Shown: positions 34,404 to 47,100 of the stretch, one piece after another | Layout: each line of letters begins with the position of its first letter | Numbering within the stretch: the stretch's first letter is position 1 | From: Asterias rubens | Lineage: Eukaryota > Echinodermata > Asteroidea > Forcipulatida > Asteriidae | DNA length: 64,000 bases | NCBI RefSeq assembly: GCF_902459465.1 | Contig: NC_047082.1 | Span: 9,031,407-9,095,406, forward strand | Reading direction: 5' to 3' | The notes under the pieces: model-generated | The model's database searches: none | The model's input: the letters and a program-made list of their open reading frames with translations, nothing else | What the model was told of the DNA's origin: nothing | Made by a program: the position numbers and the translations under genes

Positions 34404-35473
34404 TGGCGGATCTGACACCGGTTTTTAACAGTCGCTGATTTTTCGGAGAATTGACTGACAGTCGTTGACGATCGTCCTTAGAAAGTTAGGCGTAATTACT
34501 TTTCAACCTCGTTTGGGATTAGTGTCGAACCAGATGTATAAAAGAACGCGTATCGTCAAAATGGGAACGAGGTTGATTCATTTTTCGTTTTGGACTCATT
34601 TTTCGTTTTGGACTCAACTTCGGCGCGGTCCACAAGGAGATGTGCACGTTGCTAAGTACGCTACTTCCTGCAAATTGCAAATGAATGAAAGAGTGAGATG
34701 TCTTAGTTTTTTTTTTGAGCTTGGAATTTTGTGGCCGTGCCGTCTGCTGGTTGTTGAATAATGACGACAGGTAATTTCTGCTTGCTAACACTAACAGTCC
34801 AACATAACTAACTTAGCACTAGCACTATTTATAAAATATAAGTAGCAGCACTTTACTCATTCATTCATTACTTTACACATGTTCGGTGTTACGGGTTTTA
34901 ATCTCAAGCATGTGTCAAGACCTCATCTCACACGTCGGTCAGGTTCCATGAGACGAGTATGTAGGTGGTAGGCACACTTCGTTTTTCGGAGACTGGTGCC
35001 GTCTCTAGTTTGAGGGATTGTCTCTTTTATTCCACGTTGGTCAACAAACAAATTCTATACTTTTGTTAGCCAACGTTTATCATATTCACCACCACTCTCT
35101 TTTTTTAAAATTTTTTATTAATAATAATATACCCATTAAATAAAGTTTTAAACCGTAAGTAATTAAAGTAAGTCTTAATTATATGGATTATTATGTGCAT
35201 TTTGGGTTTAAAAATTATTAAAAATACATGTGTACAGGTGTCTGGTACTACTATAAATAAAAAGCAGATCATTTTCATTTATTCCTCCATGATTATACAT
35301 ACACAAACTTGTGACACAAGTTGTGTTAACTTATACTTTTTTTAGTCACCATTGTCTTCTTTTTCTATTGTTGTAAAAATAAAAATAATCATTTTTTGAA
35401 AGTGATATGTTTTATGAATTAATAATATTATTATTTATGATGTAGGCAAATATAAAAATATTAATTAATTTTA

Positions 35474-35850
35474 TTTAAAGCCATTATACACTTTCGGTAA
35501 ACAGTATTGTCCAAGTCCCACACTTCGTGTATCACAACTTATATATAAAACAACAAACCTGTGAAAATTTAGGCTCAATCGGTCATCGGAGTCGGGAGAA
35601 AATAACGGGAAAACCCACTCTTGTTTCCGCGCGTTTCGCCGTGTCATGGCATGTGTTTAAAACAAATCCGTAATTCTCGCTAACGAGAATTTATATTGTT
35701 TTACTGTTTTCTCAAAAAGCAAAGCATTTCATGGACTAATATTTCAAGAGAAGTCTTTCACCATTACCTTCTGTAAACCATGTAAATTATTTGTAAATCT
35801 GTGAACTTATATATTTTTTTTCTGTACCGAAAGGGTCCAATGGCTTTAAA
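35474..35850. repeat. MITE family II copy (inverted relative to 28851)
   Basis: It shows the same ends and body as 28851-29229 read in reverse, including CGTAATTCTCGCTAACGAGA. It lies in the upstream region of IQANK1. Confidence 0.9.
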
Positions 35851-36194
35851 AAACATTAATACTTAAATTCTAAACAGGAGTCAGGACCTATAGTAAACAC
35901 CAGGCCTGACAAGCGAGGGCCAACTTCAACTCTAGGGAATCTAGAAACTATAAGTCTCCCCCGTGGAGCCTTATAGTTTCTAGGAGTAACCAGGGCCAGG
36001 CTATTTTTATTAATTATTTTATTAATTAAGAGTAAGACTAAGTAAATTAAATGCATTTTTCAATTTTGGTGCCATGTACCCGGCTTTGTTTACAGTTTAC
36101 TATATGAAAAGGACTTCCCGACACCAGCAATCATCATCTATCTTTCATCTATGTAATCTTTTTTTTTAATAGGAAATCAAAGAAAATCATAAAA

Positions 36195-39100
36195 ATGCCT
36201 CCCAAAAAACCAGCTGCAAAGGTTGCTGGGAAACCTGCCACCACAAGAGCGACTCCACCAAAATCTACAACTGCGAAAAAACCAAGCACAGTAAAAGGTT
36301 GGTGATGGTGGCTATCTTGTGGAAAATAGCCATTGTTTTTGATTGATTGATTGACAGAATGACCTCTGACCTGACTGACCTAACTCACCAACCTCTGACC
36401 AGGCTCATCGAGCTGACCAACTTAACTGATGACCTGACTGTAAATGGTTGAACTCTGACCCAGTAACTTTGTGACATGACGCCCAGTGCATGCGCAGGTA
36501 GCAACTTGAATATAGTTCATGTTTCCATGTTCAGCCACAGGCCTGCTAAATGTATGATAATAAAAACAGTTCCTCGAAAGCAGGCAGTTAGGTCATTCAA
36601 TCAGAAAGAACCTGTTCTTTCAGCCAACGTTAATAAGTTACAAACCAAAAACATCTGAAATTGTAGTGTGCACTTCGATCTCTCTAGATTTTACAATCAC
36701 AAAATACATTTAAAAACACTCACAAAGAAGATAAAAACATAAAAATATAAGAATTGAAATAAGACAGCTAAATGTTTCTCAACAGCTGGAGCTAAGGGTC
36801 CGGTTAAGTCCACAGGAAAAGCTGCTGCTCCCACTAAGGCAGGAAGTAAAGATGCAAAGAAAGCAGGAAATGTTGCTGCCCTGGCCAAACCAAAGCCTCC
36901 ATCTAAAGAGACACTGGCTGCTGTTGTTATACAGAAGTGGGTTCGACGTTTCTTGGGTAAATGTGCTTTGGTGAAACTGAGGAAAGAGAAGGTGGAGTAT
37001 GAGGACTTGATGGAGAAGTTAGAACGAGAGGTGAGTCGTAAGCAAATTACAAATCTTTGTTGTTTAAGACATAATCATTTTAACATCTGTGTATCTTAAA
37101 ATGATTATAATATTTAGTTTTCTATACGTTAGACCTTTTATAGTGCTTTTACTACAAGTGTTGCAAAGCGCTTATTTTTATTATTATTATTTTTTATTAC
37201 GAGACCCAGTTTTTGTAGACATCAGCCAATGCCAGAAACACTGGGCCAATCCAGAGGTCATTAGTTAAAATCTCGCTCTAGTCGGCTTTGTCTTTGTTCA
37301 ACCTCAATTCTTCAAATCCTTTAGGCTTTTTGTTACCACCATGACCACTGGTAAAATACCTGTATTTAATCATTTTGACTTCTTTATCGTCCCTTTATAG
37401 GCTTTTGTTGCCATGGTGAAAAGAGAACAAGAAATCGCTGAACAGGAACGCTTAAAGGACATGGAAGAGAGGCGCAGAAAGAAACTACGACAGCAGAGAG
37501 TTAAGCGTTTCTTAGAGGCAGCCTTTGATGGAGAGAATGATGAACTTCTAGTCATTCTTAAAGAGGTCAGTAAACGTTTAATTTGTTTGTTTATTTTGTT
37601 TATTATTCCTTGCCGAGGATACGGACCGGGATTCGAAACCCACACCGTAAAGCCAGCACAACGTGTGTCTGATACATTGCTCGGCCTTGACACTGCAATG
37701 CTGAAATTCATCAGTCTGTAGCACAATTGTTTGTATATTTGTTCCCGTGACCAAGCACTTTTGCACCCAAGTACGACTATACTCCTCTGGAGGGATGTAC
37801 TTATTGGAAGATAGATAGATAGAAAAGAATCCACAGGCAAATCACTCGCGTGGGATTCGAACCCACAACCTTTGCATCGCTAGAGCAGTCGGTGTTGGGG
37901 TATAATGCTTTTGGGTATTTTTTCTACTCCAAAGGTTGACAAAGATGATTCTGAGCAGGGCATTGGTTCGGATCCCATGGGCCTCTCCATCCGAGCCAAA
38001 CATCAACTAGACATGGTGGATTGTGCTGATGCAAACGGTAACACACCTCTGTCTGAAGCGTCCAGTGGGGGCCATGCGGACACTCTTAAGTTACTGATTG
38101 ACAGAGGTGCCGATGTGAATGTCCGTGGACAATTTGAACGCACCCCACTCTACAGGTTAGTTTAACCTCTAGGATCTTTCTATAGCTCTGCTTAATGCTT
38201 AATATTTTTTGCAATGACACCATAGCTCCTTTTTGTTGGTTTCTTACTATTATTATTATTATTATTATTACACTTTGTCCATGGCAGAGCTTCCTTCGCG
38301 GGGCACCTCTCAGCCGCTCAGATCCTTCTCCAAAATGGAGCGGATCCTCGCCTCTATGCCGCCGATGGAGCCACCCCTGAACAGGTGGCCGCTAACGAGC
38401 CACTGACTGTCCTACTCCAGGAGTGGGACATCTCAATGACAGAGACCATGCTAAGCAAGGTGGAGATGCAGAAGGAGAAACGCAAGGAGGAGGAGAGGAA
38501 GAGAAGGGAGGTGGAGATGTCCAAGTAAGATATTATAATTCAATTCAGTTCAAACTCACACTTATTTGTGCGTTTGAACTGTTGAATGATCTTCCCATCA
38601 AGGGAACTCGGCAAACTCCCACAAAGGGATATAAACACCAAGCTGGCAATAACTAGGCGGCAATATTTATTCCAGTTATTGTGAGTTCAGCGCTTAGCTG
38701 GGGGATTCGAACCCACAACCTTGTGATTGCAAGTCCTGCAGTCTAACCACTTGACTACGTTCGATAGATGAATATTTCCAGAGAGACATAGCCAAAACTT
38801 TAATTAAATTGATATTCAAATGCTTTGGAAAAAACAGACTGTTGGACTTGGTCCATTCAATAAATTTCTGGGCTCAGAAAGACAAATTCCGGTAGACCAC
38901 AAGAGTGCAGAACTTTCACTGGAAAAGAAACTTATTCTACAAGACCTCAATTTATTTGTATTTGTTTGGTAAGGGGATTCCAGTTTCTGTTCAATTTTTG
39001 CAAATAACTCTGTGGTAGTACAGTGGTCCCTGATCTTTTCCCCCTTGTCAAACCCTCCCCTTCAATGGCCTTTTAACCAGCCTTGTGATTGGCAACAGCT

Positions 39101-41723
39101 CTGGACAGGGAGGCTTGGAGGGAATTTGCTTCTCGGACCCCCAAGGGACAGCGGACGCCCTAATGGACTTGAGAGAGAGAGTGATTGACACATTTAAGCT
39201 GAAAGACAAAATAATCATATTTTTTTCTTGACACAATTTTTGTTTTTTCCCAGGTTGGAGAACCAATTAGCGGAGGCCCAGAAGGACCATGACACCAGAC
39301 AACTCCAGCTCAACAAGGCTTACTGTGAGCTCAATAAACGCATCACTGAACATGATAAGTGCATGGCTAAGAATGTTAAGACAGATATAACGTTACAGGT
39401 AATTCACTTCTCAAAATGCTTAAAGTTAAAGGTCACAGGTAATTCACTTCTCAAAATGCTTAAAGTTAAAGGTCATGAGGGTAGGGTTTATTTTCTCATT
39501 TTGTCCTTTAACCAGCTTTACGTCATGTACGTTGGAAAAAACAAACAGTGACCCTACCTTTATCAAAACATTAGTAGTTTTTTTGACAAGCAAAATAAAA
39601 TAGAAAATAGATTTGCAAACTGCTTTACCAACCAAAAGAACCTATGGTATAAATGCAAACAATAGTTAATGGCAGTTCGACCCCTAGCAGAGTCTTTCTC
39701 GAAGAGCAAAAAGAAGTAGTCAAAAAGAGGCTGTTATAGTTAACAAGCCAAGTACAAAGAATTTCATTTTATTTTTTTCGGGTTCTTCATCAGGTGGTGA
39801 AAGATGCAGAAAACGATCTTGAGATGGCGAAGCTGGAGGCAGAGAAAGCGAGGGAGCAGCTCGCTAATGTGAAACTTAAGATCAGAGAGCAACAGAAGAC
39901 AGCAAAAGGTACACACACTGACTCGTAACATAACATTCTGTGTAGGGCTTTCCTTTTTTAGATTTCTATAAATGATCTCCTCCCTCCTGCAAGAGAAGGG
40001 TTTGGTTGTCCAAGTTATATGCATCATTTTTTCCCACTCCTACTACTGACTACAGTACAATTTAACCCAGAACTTTGTTTGCTCGGGGAGCATTTAAAGT
40101 GAGTGATGTATCAATTGTAGACCTTTTTCTTTTCTTTTCTTAGGGCTTGACGGAGAAGCAGAAGTCGGTGTAAGAGCGAACATCAAAGAACTTCATGACG
40201 TTTTGATGAGGGACGTTGGAGACAAGATTAAAAATGATGGCAGGTGAGTCAAACATTGACTATAAACAGACATCACCCAAGTTTTCATTTTGTTATGGCT
40301 TGATTCAGGTGCTACTTGCAATAGCGCTCCGCAATTATGATGTCACTTCGGCTCAAAATACTCGCCTGACATAAATTTGAACTGCCTCTGTATAGCCATC
40401 AGGCTAGATCGTCTTGTGGTTAGGAATAGACCTCTATTGCATTTTGCCAGCGGACCACTGTTATTGGAGAACACTCTACAAGATGAAGAGGATTCGCCGT
40501 CGTTACGTTCATCTAAACCGTTGGTACAATCTTTTTCTACAATCAACAGGTGGCCACTTCTTATAGATCCGTCCGGCCGGGCGTCGACCTTCTTACGTTA
40601 TCAAGACACAAATTTCATCAATTCTCTGAACCCAAATAACATGGAGCCTGAAGTGATCCGAATGGCAGTGCTGGGTTCTATCAGGTTGGTATAATTGCCA
40701 TTTTAATAACACTAATGCTTTTGGGGGTTGAACAAAGACAAAGAATGACAAGGGTGTTTTTTCTTTCATGGAGCTTTCCAATTGAGCTCATATTTTCACA
40801 GGTTTGTTATTTTATGCATATTATGTTGAGATACACCAAGTGAGAAGACTGGGCTTTGACAATTACCATTAGTGTCCAGTGTCTGTAATCTTTTCTTTTC
40901 TGATGAGATGGTCTGCTTTGCTCCTAGGTTTGGGAAGCCACTTGTTCTAGACATGCTTGAGGTGGATATGTTTGAGACGTGCTCGGACAGGTTCGATGAA
41001 GTCCACAAAGGATTCATGCAAGATATCATGACCAAAGAAATTATCAAGAATGAAAAGTAAGCAGCCCGTTTCTTTATTCCTAATCATGTATCTTCCTTGA
41101 ATGAGTTATGAGTTCTGTCCCCCCTCTAACTATCTCCACTATCGCATAGTAACTCAACACCCAAGTCTCTGATTTACGGTGGTCTACCTGATCCCATGTA
41201 AAGCAACATCAATTTACTAGTGCAGTCCTCGGTTCAACACAGTAATTCAGCACCCAAACTGTTGGACTCTGATTATAATGGTATGCCTTATTTTGTTAAG
41301 CATAATCAGTTTACTGGTGCAGTCGTCAGTCCAACACCATTCAGTAACTCAACACCCAAACTGATCGTAAAGAAACTATTGTCTATCGCTTTTAAATGTT
41401 TACTTGTTCCTATTAAAATATATAAATATATGAATTATAAGTCTTTTACTGAACGTTTATGTTTTTATTATAAATCTGTCTACAATTCAGCCTGCCGGCT
41501 GCGACGAGCAGCTTTGAATAGACCAGTAATAGTAATAATTGTTATTTTCTTTGTGGTTTTTAGATATGCGTACCTGATTAAAGATTCTGACGGACCGCAG
41601 TATAGGAAAAACAGCTTCATTGACTCTCGCACTGAGCATTTCCTATTTGTCATTGTGACTAAAATAGAACCATCAGATTACCTGCTAGAAAATATGTATC
41701 CAATCAGGGTTGTTGTTGGATGA
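36195..41723 (+). CDS. IQANK1: IQ motif and ankyrin repeat protein (IQANK1 orthologue)
   Basis: Eleven coding exons join in frame to 633 residues: 36195-36297, 36786-37030, 37401-37565, 37935-38155, 38288-38524, 39254-39398, 39794-39908, 40144-40243, 40403-40684, 40928-41056 and 41564-41723. The N-terminus is a basic Lys/Pro/Ala tail, then an IQ motif (VVIQKWVRRFLGK, about 81-93; calmodulin binding), a charged helix, two ankyrin repeats (NGNTPLSEASSGGHADTLKL; RTPLYRASFAGHLSAAQILL) and a long Glu/Lys coiled coil. The C-terminal 190 residues (PLLIDPSGRASTFLRY, FGKPLVLDMLEVD, PQYRKNSFIDSRTEHFLFVI) resemble a dynein heavy-chain motor segment, as known for this family. The protein is poorly studied; a ciliary or cytoskeletal role is inference. 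The exon 9 acceptor at 40402 is the least certain boundary. Confidence 0.9.
36357..36480. repeat. Degenerate TGACC-rich repeat in IQANK1 intron 1
   Basis: About nine TGACC/TGACT words occur in 125 bp with uneven spacing, looking like a decayed minisatellite. The word is the complement of the AGGTCA-type half-site, but no regular arrangement is seen. Confidence 0.4.
37836..37900 (-). repeat. tRNA-like SINE head
   Basis: The minus strand has GGTTGTGGGTTCGAATCCCA with upstream CTGCTCTAGCGATGCAA, a B-box with tRNA-like arms. It immediately precedes IQANK1 exon 4 (acceptor at 37934), so the SINE lies within about 35 bp of the splice site. Confidence 0.6.
38685..38765 (-). repeat. tRNA-like SINE head
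   Basis: The minus strand reads GTAGTCAAGTGGTTAGACTG, GCAATCACAAGGTTGTGGG, TTCGAATCCCCCAGC: A- and B-box blocks of a tRNA-derived SINE. It lies in IQANK1 intron 5. Confidence 0.7.
39396..39476. repeat. 40-bp direct duplication containing the splice donor
   Basis: CAGGTAATTCACTTCTCAAA plus the next 20 bases occurs twice in tandem (39397-39436 and 39437-39476). The first copy contains the IQANK1 exon 6 donor at 39399; the second carries an identical donor 40 bp further on. Confidence 0.9.
40735..40885. repeat. Half copy of MITE family I
   Basis: It runs from GACAAGGGTGTTTTTTCTTT to TTAGTGTCCAGTGTCTGTAA and matches the right half of full-length copies. It lies in IQANK1 intron 9, about 40 bp upstream of exon 10. 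Confidence 0.8.
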
Positions 41724-42485
41724 GATCTCAAAAATGTGAAACATGCAACAGAGAATTTGATTGGCCGATCACCTCAACCTGCTTTGTTGTGAGTATGTGA
41801 AATTGGTAAACACAAGGGATAGTTTTAACTATTTTAACTTTTAATAAGTAGTAGACATTCGAGTCCATGTTTTAAATCTCTCATGTGGGAGTGTTGGCTC
41901 TGAAAAGAGCGGTGTGGTCTCAAAGTTTTGAACAGTTCACTCTGCTCATCATCAGGAGAAAGCTTCTTTTGATCGCCTTTGGAGATATTTGCATGTTTTG
42001 AGTCCAAGCCTGATCGTCATGTTGATCATGATGGTCCAGGTGAGAGATTCACAAAAATCGGGGGAAAACAACTGGACTGAAATATTCGCTGTGATTGTGT
42101 GACGTATCACCTCGCATTATTTTGTTGTTTTTTAGATGAACCAGCCATTTCATATTTCAAAAGAATCCTCAAGTCTTTTCAGACCTTTCAGGAAATAAAA
42201 AGGACAAAATTCACTACATTTCCCCCTCACTACATGTACCCATCGTAACGCTTCTGGGATTGTGCATTCAGAAAACTTGCGGTTTCTCAGATTGGGTTTT
42301 TATGTTTTGTTCAGCCTTAAAATGAAAACAGGTTACATCAAACTTTCCCATCAGCTTGTGTGTTCTTTATTGCTTTTCTAATAGATCTCCGTTTGATTTC
42401 CAGCTTGACATGCCTATAGTAGATAATATTTGTATATATGGATATGTTTTTGTACATAAAACTTTTGTATTCTTGAAAATCCATC

Positions 42486-42491
42486 CAATAA
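42486..42491 (+). terminator. Candidate poly(A) signal for IQANK1
   Basis: AATAAA in the context CCATCCAATAAAAGG, about 760 bp after the stop codon, followed by a T-rich stretch at 42539-42548. An alternative AATAAA is at 42194-42199. Confidence 0.35.
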
Positions 42492-42833
42492 AAGGAAGAT
42501 TTAAAAATCTGACTGAATGAGGACTTTCGGTGATATATATTTTTTTTTGAGAATCTTTCATCAATCAAACATAATAATGATAAACACTAGAACGATGCTA
42601 CACACACACATACATGAAGAAACAAAAACAAACAGACAAATAATAGGCCTATTCATTTGAAACAGTTTATTAACAACCCCGGAAATAGATATCATTAACC
42701 CTGAACCCACACGAGGCACTTTGGCTAATTTTGGCATTACTTTTACCATTATTGTAAATCTCTGATTATTAGTAAACCACAAAAAAAATGCAATATTCAA
42801 CTGGAATTTATTTTTATGACTTGCACAGAAGTT

Positions 42834-43184
42834 CAAAGGATTTGTGTACCTTTTGAAACACAAAACACAATGGCCACAGATTTGCATTAAACTTACAACA
42901 TTTGAAGATAATGATAGTAGAAGGCTTCTCTCAAAATATTACTTGCTGAGGTGCTGTAGTTTTTCAGAAATTAGTAAAACAATGTCACAAATATTTGTTT
43001 TACATGCTAAAATAATTTTTGCAAAATTATTGTTGTGACTTGTTTGACTCATTTCTCAAAAAACTACAGTATGTAATATTTTATAGGAAGCTTTGAACCA
43101 TCATTATCTTCAAACTGTGTGAGTTTGATGTAAATCTGTGGACATTGTGTTTTGTAGCCTACAAAAACTACACATAGACTTTAA
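42834..43184. repeat. MITE family III, palindromic full copy
   Basis: Two arms of about 160 bp face each other; the left has ACAAAACACAATGGCCACAG and TTTGAAGATAATGATAGTAG, the right their complements (CATCATTATCTTCAAACTGT, CTGTGGACATTGTGTTTTG). Fragments of the same family occur at 48070-48160 and 48764-48850 in calpain introns. Confidence 0.85.
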
Positions 43185-44144
43185 AAAAGAGGTCTCATTT
43201 GTAGTCAAAGAGTCAAGAGAAGTAAAAATGCAAATTGAATAATTCTGTCATACAGTACATTGTGTAAAAATAAATATATTAATTTTATACAAAATAAAAC
43301 TGTATGTAGTTTAAAATATCACATTATTATTTTGCTCCAATTTACAATTCAATTCAAATAGAAAGAAAATAGACTTAATAAATAAGGCTTTTTTAATTCA
43401 GATTACAGTATATACAAAATCTACACTCATCAGTCTCCTCAACCAATTACAAAACTATTAATGCACTTAAAACCTTTGTTGGCACTTGCAGAAAATATTG
43501 CTCACACCATGGTACTGTTTCCAACATTTTATAAATCATGGTATTTTCTTCTCTTTTTTTTTTTGGGGGGGCGAAGACAATCCCTTTCAAATAGTTTAAA
43601 CCATCTGTTCAGAACTGATAAGACCCTTACGCCTGGATAGGACAAAGTTCCAACTCGCCCAGCTATGTGAAAGTCATCTGTCGATGAAATACAATGAAAA
43701 TAGCTCATCAAGAAGAGGAGATTTATTTCCAATTCCTGTGGGAATTCAGAAAAACCCGGTCGTCAATGGTTTGTTTTATTGCTTCAAAGAATCAACCAAG
43801 GGTAATTTGGCCTTTTTAAAATTTTATTTGGCTAACTGAAGGTATCCATAGAGAGCTTGGGATGTTTGAGATTTTTGAAGTGATCTTTGGTGGAGTACAC
43901 AAAATTTGTTTACAAACAAACTGTTAAAAACAGTGTTTTATACACTATATTTCTTACTCGACATTATACAAGATATAAGAACACACACTTTTACGCACAT
44001 AGTTGTGGGACTTGCTGTTGTTCTGTTATTCCCCTTTCCAAAGAATCGCCTTGAAGGGACACAGTTTAAAAAAGAAAAACAGTGTGACCTTTGTTCCATT
44101 GTATACTAAAAATCCCCACAACTCTGCCACAGTACAACAAAAAA

Positions 44145-47100
44145 TTATCGGGTGTTACCACCAATGAAGGATCCCAAAGATCGAAAAATTGCTTTTTTCT
44201 CAGTGAAAAGGCGCACCATGAAGGACGAAGGTGTGTTAGGCAAGAAGGTTGAGGGTACGATGCTATAGCTTCCAGGATACAGGGTGAAGCGTCTATACAC
44301 CTGCCTGTAGTTGATGAATGAACCAGATCTACCGACCTCGTCGGCTTGTTCCATCTCGTGTCTACTCTGTGGTCTGCTTGGGTCATCGGTCTGTGGAAAT
44401 TGGAAGTACATTAGGCTATTATGTAATAGGTTGTTATAACTAGCATCATCACAGAGCATCACTGAGCTCAATTTCCCGCCTACATGCATCACCGAGCTGA
44501 TTCCGCCTCCAAGGTACTTAAACAGCATGCAGCATCAGAGTCCAGCGTTCTCCAGAAGACGATCAGAACATACTGATCGAAGAGTCGAGTTGAAACCAAC
44601 GGTTCTTTTCAGAACCACCCCAACTCATTAAGAGATAGTCATTAATACATGGTGTTACCGCAAACCTTTCCATAACTAGCACCTGGTTATTTATCATCTT
44701 GCCTGTCTCGCCAACGGCCTGGTCGCTCATCAAGCCTTCGCTCAGCATCTGACACGACTCACCTCATGGTACCTAACTCTCTCAGGCTTCTAAAGTCTGC
44801 CTAATTTTTCTGCCCAAACCTGGAATGCACTGTTCTTTAGAATACAACTATAGGTCACCATCAAGGAACCAATCGTTTGTTTAGGTTGAACGGACCTCAA
44901 CCTAAGACTTCCGGATTACCATGCCGGTGTTGTGTTGCGAGAGATTCTGTCCCCCATTCAGCGAACTGTACGAAAACTTCTTCTGATAGCGACCTCTTTT
45001 GAATCATCCTCATCCAGGTATCCAGCCCAAGTTTATTTCTTATATGGTGGACAGAATCTCTGGGGGGGGGGGCAGATTTACCTGTATGACACTGGTACTA
45101 ACTGAGCCATCTAGCCCTAATGTTAGCAGGCTCCCTATTGTGTCAATATCTTTGTTCGTGGTGCCATTCAGAAGCCATACAACTGTGGTATAACCAGGGG
45201 CCCATTTCATAGAGCTGCTTAAGCAAAACATTTGGTTAAGCACGAAAATAGCTTGCTTATTTTACACATGTTACTGGCCAAAATGTCTACCATATACATT
45301 GCTTGTGACTGGTATTGAGCTATTGTTTACTTAGCCTAACAATTGAGTGGAGTCTTGGCCGGTATTTTGATTTTACTAAGCATGGATTATTTTGCCTTTA
45401 TAAGCAGAATGTTGGGCTTAAGCAGCCCAGTGATCAGTCACAAGTTTACGTTACAACCTGGGGTGCGGCAATAGAGAGATCACAATACATGTAAGGGAAT
45501 GTGACCTCGAAGATTCAAGTCCCAGTAGATTTGTCTTCGTTCAATTGAAATTTACTTAAAAGTCTCCCTTGTGGTTTATATACTTCAGATAAAAGTACCT
45601 GAAATATCTTGAAGCCGATTTGATGTCTCTTTGGAGCCAGATTCTTCTTAGAGCGTCGGTACTCCTGCATGACGGCAATAATGATGGAACATTTCCCTCG
45701 CATACTGGAGTCCGATGAATGAGCATCGTCTATTAAAATAAAAAAGTTATCAAAAAACAAAATTTATTGAACACTTTCTTTGTTTATAATCACATTGGGA
45801 CTTATTTTAAAAAGGTAAGCTCTCATTTCAATTCTTAATTTTCCTCTGGAGAGTTGTGGAAGAAACTAAATGCCTAAACTTCCGACTGAGCTTTTGTTTG
45901 TGATTTTTGTTTATTATTTATATTTTTAACTTTTTCAGTGCAGGCTTTTCTTTTGCGCTTCGAACATAAAATTCCCAGTCTTCAAAATTCTGTAAACCGA
46001 AAAAGTCTTTATCGCCAAACAAAACGTATCTTGCTGATTTGTGCTGCCTTGATATACCCCAAAGTCAATAGTATATTTTCATACATAAAGGAACCTTGAA
46101 TTCAATAATGAAAAATTAGTTAATTTGTTTACATAAATAAATCTGGAATATAAATATATAGGAGTCCTCTAACCTGGATGAAGAAGTATGAAACTAAACT
46201 GGGGATTGTTGTAGAACGTATCATGGTTGGTACATCCTCCAGCACTGACGTTCTTGATCCAGTGTCCTCGCATATCAGCGACGCAAAACCCACCACCTGT
46301 GCACAAAATCAATTGGATGGATGGTCGTTATTAGTTTTTGAAAGAGTCTTTTTTCAAACAAATCCCCCCTGAACTCTACACCTCGACATTGATTGTCTCA
46401 ACTCCTAGAAGGGTTAATTCTAGCTCCTGGCTTGTCGAGGCCAAAATGTATAATCCTTGCTGAACCATGTCTTGGCCACAAGCGGTCATTGCCAGCCAAT
46501 GTGTGTAACATATAAGAACCTACTTATTACTGTTGTTATTAGTAATAATTTTGTTTGCATATTGTTTACCTGCTTCATTCATATCTGCTGTTCCATCACC
46601 ATCAAAGTCAGGTCCCAGTGTACACATTATAATCGAGTTGAACTTCTTGCAAAAATCTTCAAAACACATCCTGTATTATTATGAAATATAAAAAAAAAAA
46701 TGTATCACAGTAATTAAATAGAATTATTTGAAAGACATTTGTGGCGTGTCCTGGCCTAGCAGTTAAGAGCACCGGACTCAAACTCTGGTGTCTGATCAGC
46801 ATGTGTGGGATTTACTCCCAGTCATGACACCTAGCTGTGTCCTTAAGCAAGAGACTGAGCCAGTGGTCCCATGTCTTAAGTAGCGCATGTAAAAGAACCC
46901 AATGCACTTATCAAAAAGAGAAGGGGTTTGCCCTGGTGTTCCTGGTTTGGTTGGCTGCATGTTGCGCCACAGCACCTTGTAAACCATTACATGGTGCTAT
47001 ATAAAAGGAGTAGGTCTCATAATTCAAAGGTAGTCCCACATACCTTGCAGCAAATTATCAAATAAAAACAACTTACCAAAACTCTCCATCATCCTTCTGC

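Larger units (their letters stand above)
32884..36194. other. Divergent intergenic region between Kelch gene and IQANK1
   Basis: Both genes start from this 3.3-kb region. Possible non-coding first exons are suggested by donor-like sites on the minus strand at about 33822 (CAGTAG/GTAAAATC) and on the plus strand at about 34769 (GACGACAG/GTAATT), with an acceptor before the IQANK1 start at about 36171 (TTTTTAATAG). It also holds a C-rich stretch (33250-33440), the triple hairpin cluster, a short duplication at 34576-34612, AT-rich DNA (35100-35470) and a MITE family II copy. Confidence 0.5.
41724..44144. other. Convergent 3' region of IQANK1 and calpain
   Basis: The genes converge here. Candidate plus-strand polyadenylation signals AATAAA are at 42194 and 42486. 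Repeat pieces are the hammerhead-like element copy at 41885-41965 and a long inverted-repeat element at 42834-43184. The rest, about 43185-44144, is AT-rich with no exon recognised; it probably includes the calpain 3' UTR. Confidence 0.55.
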
